From: CAIWXH01 sp964555675
GTDB taxonomy: Bacteria; Chloroflexota; Chloroflexia; Chloroflexales; Chloroflexaceae
Assembly: GCA_964555675.1 (NCBI GenBank)
Contig: CAZKTU010000122.1
Coordinates: 1-18,548, forward strand
Length of the DNA stretch: 18,548 bases
Reading direction: 5' to 3'
Shown: positions 6,779 through 13,700 of the stretch, piece after piece
How positions within the stretch are numbered: the first letter of the stretch is position 1
Layout of the letters: each line of letters begins with the position of its first letter
Notes under the pieces: generated by a model
Seen by the model: only the letters and a program-made list of their open reading frames with translations
Database searches by the model: none
Told to the model about the DNA's origin: nothing
Position numbers and translations under genes: made by a program

Positions 6779-6807
6779 AATATACCGAAGTCTGCGGGCC
6801 GTGTCAA
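6779..6807 (-). promoter_or_regulatory. Consensus sigma-70 promoter of the 15-codon unit
   Basis: On the minus strand, TTGACA (6807-6802), a 17-base spacer and TATATT (6784-6779) match the sigma-70 consensus in all but one base. Transcription would start near 6772, giving an RNA of about 160 bases to the terminator at 6611. It is the best promoter in the window. It lies in a locally AT-rich stretch just downstream of the LysM gene's stop. Confidence 0.85.
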
Positions 6808-6839
6808 GGGCACTTTCGGCCAATGTGCGCGAATCGGCC

Positions 6840-7259
6840 TTAAGGCGTAGATAGGGTGGGCGAAGGCGTGACCATGGGCGCCTGGGGGCCGGCCACGGGC
6901 GTGCGCAGCAGCGAGGGGATGAGCAGGGTCTGCCCCGGCTGCAGGTTGTTGGGGTCGGTCAGCCCGTTGGCGGCGACCAGCTCGTCGACGGTGGTATCGA
7001 AGCGGTCGGCCAGGTCGCTGAGGGTGTCGCCGGCCTGTACGGTATAGAGGGCCGCGGCCGTAGGCGTAGGGAGGGCCAGGTTGGCGAAGGCGGTGGCCGT
7101 CGCGTCGATATCGAGGGTGGGCGCGGGGGTGATATCCAGGACGGCCGGCAGGGTCGGCAGCACGGTCTCGGGTGGCTCGGGGGCGCAGGCCGACAGGGCG
7201 GCAAGCAGGCCGGCCGCCAGGAGGCCGCGGGTCAGGGGGGCGTGGTGTCGCAGGAACAC
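6840..7259 (-). CDS. LysM-domain lipoprotein
   Basis: This 139-residue protein starts with a lipoprotein signal peptide (RHHAPLTRGLLAAGLLAALSAC), with lipobox L22-S-A-C25, so it should be lipid-anchored at C25 on the outer face of the cytoplasmic membrane. A Pro/Thr/Ala linker (26-70) leads to one LysM domain (about 71-115: YTVQAGDTLSDLADRF, then NNLQPGQTLLIP). LysM domains bind N-acetylglucosamine-containing glycans such as peptidoglycan. A short Pro-rich tail follows and there is no catalytic domain. The start is GTG with a weak AGG about 10 bases upstream. It diverges from methionine aminopeptidase over a 67-base region. A role as a cell-wall tether is inference. Confidence 0.88.
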   Translation of the reverse strand: MFLRHHAPLTRGLLAAGLLAALSACAPEPPETVLPTLPAVLDITPAPTLDIDATATAFANLALPTPTAAALYTVQAGDTLSDLADRFDTTVDELVAANGLTDPNNLQPGQTLLIPSLLRTPVAGPQAPMVTPSPTLSTP

Positions 7260-7285
7260 AGTGCGGGTACCTCAGCGTTATGGGG

Positions 7286-7291
7286 TATACT
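7286..7291 (+). promoter_or_regulatory. Possible -10 element for the methionine aminopeptidase gene
   Basis: TATACT lies 36 bases before the ATG at 7327, in the divergent 67-base gap. No good -35 is seen at 16-18 bases upstream. A TACAAT on the opposite strand (7304-7299) could serve the LysM gene, also without a clear -35. Confidence 0.35.
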
Positions 7292-7326
7292 GTAGTCTAT
7301 TGTACCGATGTCATTCAGGGTGCGCT

Positions 7327-8109
7327 ATGCCGATTACGCTGAAAAGTCCCCGCCAGATCGAGCTGTTGCGCGAGTCGGGGCGCCTGGTGCGCGAGACCTT
7401 CGAGCTCCTTCGCGAGCAGATCCGGCCAGGGGTTACAACAGCCGAGCTCGACGCCATCGCCGAGGAGTTTATCCTCTCGCGCGGGGCCGAGCCGGTCTAT
7501 AAAGGATACGTGCCGCGCAGCAGCCGCGGATGGGCCCAGATCCCGCCCTTCCCCGGCACGATCTGCGCCTCGGTGAACGACGTGATCTGCCACGGCATCC
7601 CCAGCAAGAAAGAGCGGCTGCGCCAGGGCGATATCATCGGCATCGACATCGGGCTGCGCCTCAACGGCTGGATCGGCGACGCCTGCGAGACCTTTGCGGT
7701 CGGCGAGGTCAGCGACGAGACCCGCCGCCTGCTCGACGCGGCGAAGCGCTGTCTCGACCTGGGCATCGAGCAGGCCCACGTCGGCAAAACCCTGGGCGAT
7801 ATCGGCGCGGCAATCCAGCGCCACGCCGAGGGTGCCGGCTTCGCGGTGGTGCGCGAGTACACGGGCCATGGGCTGGGGCGCAACCTTCACGAGGACCCCA
7901 CGGTGCTGCATTACGGCGACCCCGGCACGGGGCGCAAGATCCTGGCCGGCATGGTCTTCACGATCGAGCCCATGATCAACCTCGGCCGAGCCGAGACCAA
8001 GCTCGAGCGCGACGGCTGGACGGTGCGCACCGCCGACGGCAAGCTTTCGGCTCAGTTCGAGCATACCCTGGCCATCACCGACGACGGGCCGATCCTGCTC
8101 ACCGCCTGA
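7327..8109 (+). CDS. map: Type I methionine aminopeptidase
   Basis: This 260-residue cytosolic metalloprotease removes the initiator methionine from nascent proteins after deformylation. It has the pita-bread fold, with all five metal ligands in place: D107 (GIDIG), D118 (WIGDAC), H181 (TGHGLG), E214 (TIEPM) and E245 (QFEHT). Substrate-pocket H89 (ICHG) is also present. The segment at about 61-80, YVPRSSRGWAQIPPFPGTIC, has extra residues before FPGTIC compared with E. coli MAP. There is no N-terminal zinc finger or SH3 extension, so it is the short type Ia form. ATG 7327 is chosen because homology starts at MPITLKSPRQIE; an AGGG lies 7 bases upstream. It is followed after 30 bases by a small gene in the same direction. 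Confidence 0.96.
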   Translation: MPITLKSPRQIELLRESGRLVRETFELLREQIRPGVTTAELDAIAEEFILSRGAEPVYKGYVPRSSRGWAQIPPFPGTICASVNDVICHGIPSKKERLRQGDIIGIDIGLRLNGWIGDACETFAVGEVSDETRRLLDAAKRCLDLGIEQAHVGKTLGDIGAAIQRHAEGAGFAVVREYTGHGLGRNLHEDPTVLHYGDPGTGRKILAGMVFTIEPMINLGRAETKLERDGWTVRTADGKLSAQFEHTLAITDDGPILLTA

Positions 8110-8139
8110 GGGCCGCCCGCCAGAGCCAGAGAGGCGCCC

Positions 8140-8421
8140 ATGGAAGCCAGCGAGCCCCTCGAGTACCAGCTTGTCGCCGCCCTCCTGGCCGATGACCAGG
8201 AGGAGGCGCGACGTCTGGCCCACGCGCTCCACGCGCGCGGTTTCGACATGACGACGGTCGACGAGGCCCTCAAGCTGCATCCCGAGCTCGAGCAGCCCCT
8301 CTACGCGGTGCTGCAAGAGGTCATCCCGCTGTCGCGCCGGGCGGCCAAGCGCCGGGCCATCCGCGCCGCCGAGGAGCGCGACTGGGGCGACTGGGCCGAG
8401 GGCAAGAAGCCGAACCAGTGA
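8140..8421 (+). CDS. Small helical protein downstream of map, function unknown
   Basis: This 93-residue, highly charged protein was not recognised. It looks all-helical: a first helix LEYQLVAALLADDQEEARRLAHALHARG (7-34), then FDMTTVDEALKLHPELEQPLYAVLQEVI (35-62), a very basic helix SRRAAKRRAIRAAEE (65-79) and a C-terminal DWGDWAEGKK with two tryptophans. There is no signal peptide or membrane segment. GAGAGG precedes the ATG at a spacing of 5, and the gene follows map by 30 bases, so the two are probably cotranscribed. The basic third helix could bind RNA, DNA or ribosomes, but that is a guess. Confidence 0.75.
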   Translation: MEASEPLEYQLVAALLADDQEEARRLAHALHARGFDMTTVDEALKLHPELEQPLYAVLQEVIPLSRRAAKRRAIRAAEERDWGDWAEGKKPNQ

Positions 8422-8426
8422 GGCAA

Positions 8427-8456
8427 ACAAAAACGGAGAGGGCCAGGCCCTCTCCG
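8427..8456 (-). terminator. Intrinsic terminator for the minus-strand gene at 8484-8933
   Basis: Read on the minus strand, CGGAGAGGG-CCTGG-CCCTCTCCG (8456-8434) forms a perfect 9-bp stem, extendable by 2 bp, followed by TTTTTGTTTG. It sits 28 bases after the stop of the minus-strand membrane protein and 6 bases after the plus-strand stop. It lacks a U-run on the plus strand, so it probably serves mainly the minus-strand gene. Confidence 0.88.
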
Positions 8457-8483
8457 CTGTCTAGGGGCGCCGACGACGCGACC

Positions 8484-8933
8484 TCAGAGGAGTTTGTAGA
8501 TGACCACGGTGGCGGGGCCGCTGCTGTCGCGCAGCAGGACTTCGATCTCGTGGCCGTCGACCGCGCCGCGGCTGTAGGGGTCGAAGTTGGCCGCGCCCTC
8601 GACATAGTAGTAGTAGGTCGCGCCGTCGTGGCTGAAGCCGCGCAGGTTGCTGGAGCGGGCGCTGAGGCCCGGGCTCAGCTCGATCAGCGGGTCGACCACG
8701 GCGCCGCCGACGCGGGCGCGGATGGCCTCGTGTACCGGGCTGATGTCGTGGCCACTTGCCAGGGGCGTCGCGGGCGGCAGCAGGGCGGACAGTGCCCAGA
8801 CCAGCACGCCGATCATGAGGATCAGCTCGAGACCGACCATGGCCGTGAAGGCGCGCGGCCCGATCTGGCGGACTGGTATGAGTCGATCGCGCAGGGCGCC
8901 TTCGGCGCCCGTGTGGGTGGTCGCGTTGATCAC
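8484..8933 (-). CDS. Single-TM protein with extracytoplasmic domain, function unknown
   Basis: This 149-residue protein has a short cytoplasmic N-terminus with several arginines, one membrane helix (about 30-52, FTAMVGLELILMIGVLVWALSA) and an outside C-terminal domain of about 95 residues. That domain is beta-rich and ends in strands: SSNLRGFSHDGATYYYYVEG (94-113), then GHEIEVLLRDSSGPATVVIY (127-146). No catalytic motif or known family was recognised. The pattern LRGF followed by a tyrosine strand is loosely like the end of the large C25 protein in this window. The start is GTG, with GAGGG 8 bases upstream. It is a single-gene unit with its own terminator, divergent from the YggT-like gene across 142 bases. 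Confidence 0.75.
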   Translation of the reverse strand: MINATTHTGAEGALRDRLIPVRQIGPRAFTAMVGLELILMIGVLVWALSALLPPATPLASGHDISPVHEAIRARVGGAVVDPLIELSPGLSARSSNLRGFSHDGATYYYYVEGAANFDPYSRGAVDGHEIEVLLRDSSGPATVVIYKLL

Positions 8934-9075
8934 GGCGTGGCCCTCTTGTCCTGTGTCGCCGTCAGACTATGGGTGAGACCGGGGGAATGGGTGGCTGGGA
9001 AGCTCACTGCCATAAGTGTAGCAGACGGGCGTAACCGTTACCATAGGTCGAAAGTCATAGAAGGATGAGAGATTG
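8934..9075. promoter_or_regulatory. Divergent intergenic region with a small palindrome
   Basis: These 142 bases separate two divergent genes and must hold promoters for both, but neither is clear. On the minus strand TACACT (near 9022-9017) is a weak -10 candidate. An 11-base near-palindrome, GTAACCGTTAC (9032-9042), is the only symmetric site seen and could be an operator. No small ORF with a good ribosome binding site was found here. Confidence 0.3.
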
Positions 9076-9450
9076 ATGGCGGAACAACGATCAGCTGAGC
9101 GGGGCTCACTATCTATGACGAAACACGAGGCCAGAAAGATCCACGGTTTGGGGCCCAATCGGTGGGCAATCTGGCTGGTCTGGGCCGCGGGGGCCCTTGA
9201 GGCCCTGCTGCTGGCCCGGTTGCTGGCCCGACTCCTGGCCGCAAGGCCCGACAACCCCGCGATCAATCTGTTATACGGCATCACATCGCCGTTGGTCACA
9301 CCGCTGCGGGCCCTCGACTACGACCAGCCGCCGTTCGGGGCAGCCCTCGAGCTCTCGACCCTAGTCATGGCAATTGGCGTGCCGCTGGCGGCCTACCTGG
9401 CCTGGGTCTTGCTCACAGGGCGCAACACGGGGGGTGAGCCCGACGTCTAA
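9076..9450 (+). CDS. YggT-family-like membrane protein
   Basis: This 124-residue inner-membrane protein has two predicted helices, about 31-55 (AIWLVWAAGALEALLLARLL) and 91-114 (LELSTLVMAIGVPLAAYLAW). Between them lies NPAINLLYGITSPLVTPLRAL (60-80), which matches the YggT signature of an NP, then an IT-P-L-PLR stretch. YggT proteins are poorly understood and have been linked to osmotic tolerance and, in some bacteria, cell division or photosystem-related loci. The start is uncertain: ATG 9076 has AAGGA about 10 bases upstream, a TTG directly precedes it in frame, and another ATG stands at 9115. The next gene follows after 44 bases, so a two-gene membrane operon is likely. Confidence 0.75.
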   Translation: MAEQRSAERGSLSMTKHEARKIHGLGPNRWAIWLVWAAGALEALLLARLLARLLAARPDNPAINLLYGITSPLVTPLRALDYDQPPFGAALELSTLVMAIGVPLAAYLAWVLLTGRNTGGEPDV

Positions 9451-9494
9451 GGTGTAGTTGTGACACCAGATAGGCTCTGGATTGGGAGGAATAT

Positions 9495-9914
9495 ATGGAA
9501 CAGCTTGGCACCTTTTTCTTCTGGCTGCTGATCGCCATGGGCGTCGCGCTGACGATCGCCGTGATCGGCCTGGCCCTGATCTGGCGCCAGATCAGCCGCC
9601 TGAATGTGCCGCCCACGGCCGGCTTCTTCGCCACGCTGCGCTATGTCCCGCTGACCCTGGTGGTTCTGCTCGACCTGCTCGACTTCGGGCTCGACATCTT
9701 CGCCGCCCCGGTCAGCTGGATCGTGCTCGACCGTCTCGGCCTGAAGGGCCTGCGCAACAAGGCCGCGATCGAGGCCCTGATCCCATTCACCCAGCCCATC
9801 CCCACCTTCACCCTGGGCTGGATCGCCGCGCGCACCCTCGGCCTGGGCGACGAGGGGATGGCCCAGGTGATCGAGGGCCAGGCCTACGAGCCGCGCCCGC
9901 AGCTGCCGCGCTAG
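9495..9914 (+). CDS. Small membrane protein, function unknown
   Basis: This 139-residue protein was not assigned to a family. An N-terminal membrane helix (about 7-30) is followed by a connecting segment and a second hydrophobic stretch (about 50-80, VPLTLVVLLDLLDFGLDIFA) containing three acidic residues. A conserved-looking block follows, PVSWIVLDRLGLKGLRNKAA then IPFTQPIPTFTLGWIAART (72-114), and finally a polar tail. The start is clear: ATG with GGGAGGA 4-5 bases upstream. It lies 44 bases after the YggT-like gene on the same strand. The regular LDRLGL-KGLRNKAAIE block suggests a real family rather than a chance ORF, but no function can be given. Confidence 0.75.
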   Translation: MEQLGTFFFWLLIAMGVALTIAVIGLALIWRQISRLNVPPTAGFFATLRYVPLTLVVLLDLLDFGLDIFAAPVSWIVLDRLGLKGLRNKAAIEALIPFTQPIPTFTLGWIAARTLGLGDEGMAQVIEGQAYEPRPQLPR

Positions 9915-9917
9915 ACT

Positions 9918-9947
9918 CTGGCAGCCCCCCAACGGGCGGGCTATAAT
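9918..9947 (+). promoter_or_regulatory. Candidate promoter for the HD-hydrolase/cyclase operon
   Basis: CTGGCA (9918-9923), an 18-base spacer and an exact TATAAT (9942-9947) lie just after the upstream stop codon. Transcription would start near 9954, giving a leader of about 145 bases. The -10 overlaps the left arm of a 15-bp inverted repeat, so the two elements could be linked in regulation. Confidence 0.5.
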
Positions 9948-9986
9948 TGGGCCGGACGCATTGTCACCGACGCGTCCGGCCCAATT
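9945..9986. repeat. Perfect 15-bp inverted repeat with 12-base loop
   Basis: AATTGGGCCGGACGC (9945-9959) and GCGTCCGGCCCAATT (9972-9986) are exact inverse complements around a 12-base loop. It lies between the membrane-protein operon and the HD/cyclase operon. No U-run of useful length follows on either strand, which argues against a standard terminator, though the AATT base could help. Alternatives are an operator, since it overlaps a -10 hexamer, or a leader stem at the 5' end of the next transcript. Confidence 0.75.
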
Positions 9987-10054
9987 GTGTATGTCCGGCC
10001 GTCGTAGCGTCACAATTCCACCGTGTGCAACCGTTCAGATCAGCGAGTTCGCGG

Positions 10055-10072
10055 TGCGAGCTGTCGCTCGCA
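10055..10072 (+). repeat. Short hairpin before the HD-hydrolase start
   Basis: TGCGAGC-TGTC-GCTCGCA is a perfect 7-bp stem with a 4-base loop, 26 bases before the ATG at 10099 and within the predicted leader. It leaves the GAAAGGG ribosome binding site free. A role in RNA stability or regulation is possible, but chance pairing cannot be excluded in GC-rich DNA. Confidence 0.35.
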
Positions 10073-10098
10073 GGCCTTGATTGAGAAAGGGCCTGGCA

Positions 10099-10719
10099 AT
10101 GAGCGAGCCCGACTTCGAGCAGGCACGGCGCTATGCGCTGGCAAGGCTCGAGCGTGAGCTCAACCCCGCGCTCTGCTACCACTCCATCGCCCACACGCGC
10201 GACGAGGTCGTGCCGGCCACCGAACGGCTTGCCGCAATGGAGGGCTGCGGCGGCGAGGATCTGCTGTTGCTGCGCACAGCGGCCTACTTTCACGATATTG
10301 GCTTCGTCCAGCGGCGCGACGGCCACGAGTTGGCCGGGATCGGCATCGTCGAGGAGAGCCTGCCCCAGTTCGGCTATAGCCCGGCCCAGATTGCGAGCGT
10401 CAGCGGGATGATCCTTGCCACGCGCCTGCCCCAGACGCCGACGTCACGCCTGGCCGGCATCCTGGCCGACAGCGACCTCGACCTGCTGGGCCGCGACGAC
10501 TTTCTCCTGCTCAACCGCATGCTGCGGGTCGAAATGGCCGCCTTCGGCGCGCGGTTCACCGACGCACAATGGTACAGCCAGCAGGGCGCCTTTGTACGCC
10601 AGCATCGCTACTGGACGGACTCGGCCCGCAGCTTGCGCTCGGAGGGTAAAGAGCGCAATATCAGGGCCCTCGAGGCGCTTCTGGCCTCGGCTCTGGCGGC
10701 CGAACACTCCGCCGACTGA
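10099..10719 (+). CDS. HD-domain metal-dependent phosphohydrolase
   Basis: This 206-residue cytosolic protein is a predicted metal-dependent phosphohydrolase. Candidate metal ligands are H28 and H32 (CYHSIAHTRDE), the HD pair H65-D66 (AAYFHDIGF), H76 (RDGHELAG) and an acidic cluster at 124-128 (ADSDLDLLG). This is the usual order in HD proteins that act on nucleotides. Chosen start: ATG 10099, with GAAAGGG about 8 bases upstream; an in-frame TTG at 10081 is less likely. The stop lies 11 bases before the cyclase ATG and the cyclase ribosome binding site (GAGGGCG) overlaps it, so the two are probably one operon. An HD hydrolase beside a nucleotide cyclase suggests a role in cyclic-nucleotide turnover, but the substrate cannot be read from sequence. 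Confidence 0.87.
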   Translation: MSEPDFEQARRYALARLERELNPALCYHSIAHTRDEVVPATERLAAMEGCGGEDLLLLRTAAYFHDIGFVQRRDGHELAGIGIVEESLPQFGYSPAQIASVSGMILATRLPQTPTSRLAGILADSDLDLLGRDDFLLLNRMLRVEMAAFGARFTDAQWYSQQGAFVRQHRYWTDSARSLRSEGKERNIRALEALLASALAAEHSAD

Positions 10720-10730
10720 GGGCGAACCCT

Positions 10731-13700
10731 ATGCCGCAGCAGCGCATCGCGCCCTACATCCCGATTGATCGTCGCTTCGCCCTCGCGGCAGGCGTGGGCC
10801 TGCCCGAGGCCGCCGTGGGCGCCGCCCTCTTCGCCGATGTGTCGGGCTTCACCCCCCTCACCAATACCCTGGCCCGCGAGCTCGGCCCCCAGCGCGGCGC
10901 CGAAGAGCTCTCGCGCCAGCTCAACCGCATCTACACGGCCCTGATCGCCGAGGTCGACCGCTACCACGGCACGGTGATCGCCTTCGCCGGCGACGCGATC
11001 ACCTGCTGGTTCGACGAGGGGGCCCAGGGCGCGACCGACCGGGCCGCCGCCTGCGCCCTGGCCATGCAGCAGCTCATGGCGGGCTTCGCCGAGCTGCGCA
11101 CGCCCGGTGGCGCCGCCGTGACGCTGGCGATCAAGGTGGTGATCACCTACGGCCCCGTGCGGCGCTATGTGGTCGGCGACCCCGCGATCCAGCTGATGGA
11201 CGCCCTGGCCGGCGCGACGATCAGCCGTCTGGCCCTGGCCGATAAGGCCGCCCGCCGCGGCGAGATCCTGGCCTCGGCCGAGGCTGTGGCCGCAATGGCC
11301 GCACCCCCGCAGATCGGCGAGTGGCGCCCCGACGAGAGCCAGGATCGGGGCTTCGCCACCATCCTCGGCCTGAACGCCCCCGTCTCGCCCGAGCCCTGGC
11401 CCTCCCTCGCCCTCGACGCCGTGCCCCTCGAGCGCCTGCGCCCCTGGCTGCTGCCGCCGGTCTACGCCCGTCTCGCCAGCGGCCAGGGTCAGTTCCTCGC
11501 CGAGCTGCGTCCCGTGGTGGCCCTCTTTGTGCAGTTCGAGGGCATCGACTACGATGGCGACCCCGAGGCTGGCGCCAAGCTCGACGCCTTCATCCGCTGG
11601 TCGCAGGGGATCGTGGCCCGCTACGGCGGCGCCCTGCTCCAGCTGACCATCGGCGACAAGGGCAGCTCGTTCTACTGCGCCTTCGGGGCGCCCCTGGCCC
11701 ACGAGAACGACCCGGCCCGCGCGGCCCAGGCCGCCCTGCTGCTGCGCGCCCCGCCGCCCTCCCTCGCCTTCGTCGCGCCCCAGATCGGCATCAGCCAGGG
11801 CCGTATGCGCACCGGCGCCTATGGCGGCGAGACCCGCCGCACCTACGGGGCCCTCGGCGAAGAGGCCAATATGGCCGCCCGGCTGATGCAGGCGGCCCCC
11901 GCCGGGCAGGTCTATGTCAGCGCCGCGGCCCAGAGCCGCACCGGCGGGGCCTTCGTGTGGGAGCAGCTGGCGCCGCTGCTGGTCAAGGGCCGCAGCGAGC
12001 CGCTCGAGACCTACAGGCTCGTCGCGACCCTCGAGCGCTCGCCGACCCTGGCCCAGGCCGCCCGCTATGGCCTGCCCCTGGTGGGTCGCCATAGCGAGCT
12101 GGCCCGCATCGGCGCGATCACCGACGAGGTGCTGGCGGGCCACGGCCGGCTGATTGCGATCATCGCCGAGGCGGGCCTGGGCAAATCGCGCCTGGTGGTC
12201 GAGGCCATGCGCCTGGCCGAGGACCGCGGCATGATGGTCTATGCCGGCGAGGCCCAGTCGTACGGCACCAACGACAGCTACCTGGTCTGGGAGAGCATCT
12301 GGCAGCCGTTCTTCGGCCTCGACCGGACGCGGCCCCACGCCGAGCAGCTGGCCGCCCTCGAGGCCGCCCTGCTGGCGATCGACCCCGAGCTGCTGCCGCG
12401 CCTACCGCTGCTGGCCCCCGTGGTCAACTTGAGCATCCCCGACAACGAGCTGACCCGCTCGCTCGACGCGCGGCTGCGCAAGATCTCGCTCGAGAGCCTG
12501 CTCGTCGCCTGTCTGCTGGCCCGCGCCGCCGAGCGGCCGATCATGCTCGTGCTCGAGGACTCCCACTGGCTCGACCCGCTCTCGCACGAGCTGCTCGAGC
12601 TGCTCGGGCGGGCGGTTGTCGACGCGCCGGTGCTGATCTTGGCGGCGATGCGCCCGCCCGAGCTCGACCACCTGCGCCCGCCGCGCATCCTGGCCCTCGA
12701 TCACTGCACCCAGATCGCCCTGGGCGAGCTGACCCCCGGCGAGGCCGCCGACCTGATCACGCTCAAGCAGGTCCATCTCGATATGCCCATAGCCCTCAGC
12801 GACGAGGTGGTGACGCGCCTGGTGGTGCGCAGCCAGGGCAACCCCTTCTTCATCGAGGAGCTGCTCAACTATCTGCATAGCCGCAACCTGGCCCCCCAGA
12901 CCGCCGCCGAGCTCGAGCAGCTCGACATGCCGGCGAGCCTCTATAGCCTCATCCTCAGCCGGATCGACCAGCTGAGCGAGGCTCAGAAGGCGACCCTCAA
13001 GGTGGCCGCGGTGATCGGGCGCCTCTTCCGGGCCGCCTGGCTCTGGGGTGTATTGCCCGACCTGGGCCAGCCGTTGCAGGTGCGCACCGACCTCGAGCTG
13101 CTCAATCGCATGGAGCTGACTCTGCTCGACCAGCCCGAGCCCGACTCGGTCTATCTCTTCAAGCATATCCTGACCCACGGCGTGGCCTACGAGAGCCTGC
13201 CCTTCGAGACGCGGGCCTGGCTCCACGGCGAGCTGGGGCTGTTCATCGAGCGGACCTACGGCGAGCTGATCGACCAGTTTGTCGACGTGCTGGCCTACCA
13301 CTTCGACCTGAGCCAGCACGACGACAAGCGGCGCCTCTACCTGGGGCGGGCGGCGCGGGCGGCCCAGGCGGCCTATGCAAATCACGCCGCCGTCGACTAC
13401 TACACGCGGCTCCTGACCCTGTTGCCCGAGGACGAGCAAGGTCCGACGCTCTTCCGCCTGGCCCAGGTGCAGGAGCTGATGGGCGAGTGGCCCGCCGCCG
13501 CGAGCAGCTATCGGCGCGCCCACGAGCTGGCCGTGCGCAGGGGCGACCGGCGCGCCGAGGTCGAGTGCGAGCGGGCGATCGGCTGGCTCTACCGCAAGCA
13601 GTCCGACCACGCCGAGGCGCGGGCCTGGCTCGATAGGGCGCGCCGCGCCTGCCTCGAGATGGGCGATGTGGCCGGGGCCATCCAGACCCTGGCCGACCTG

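Noticed and set aside
9945..9986. Inverted repeat considered as an insertion-sequence end, MITE or tRNA
   Set aside because: There is no transposase, no second copy in the window, no target duplication and no cloverleaf; it is a plain hairpin.
10608..12338. Long minus-strand open frame opposite the cyclase gene
   Set aside because: High-GC codon bias leaves the antisense frame open. The sequence is Gly/Ala/His/Gln-rich with no domain, while the plus strand has clear cyclase motifs.
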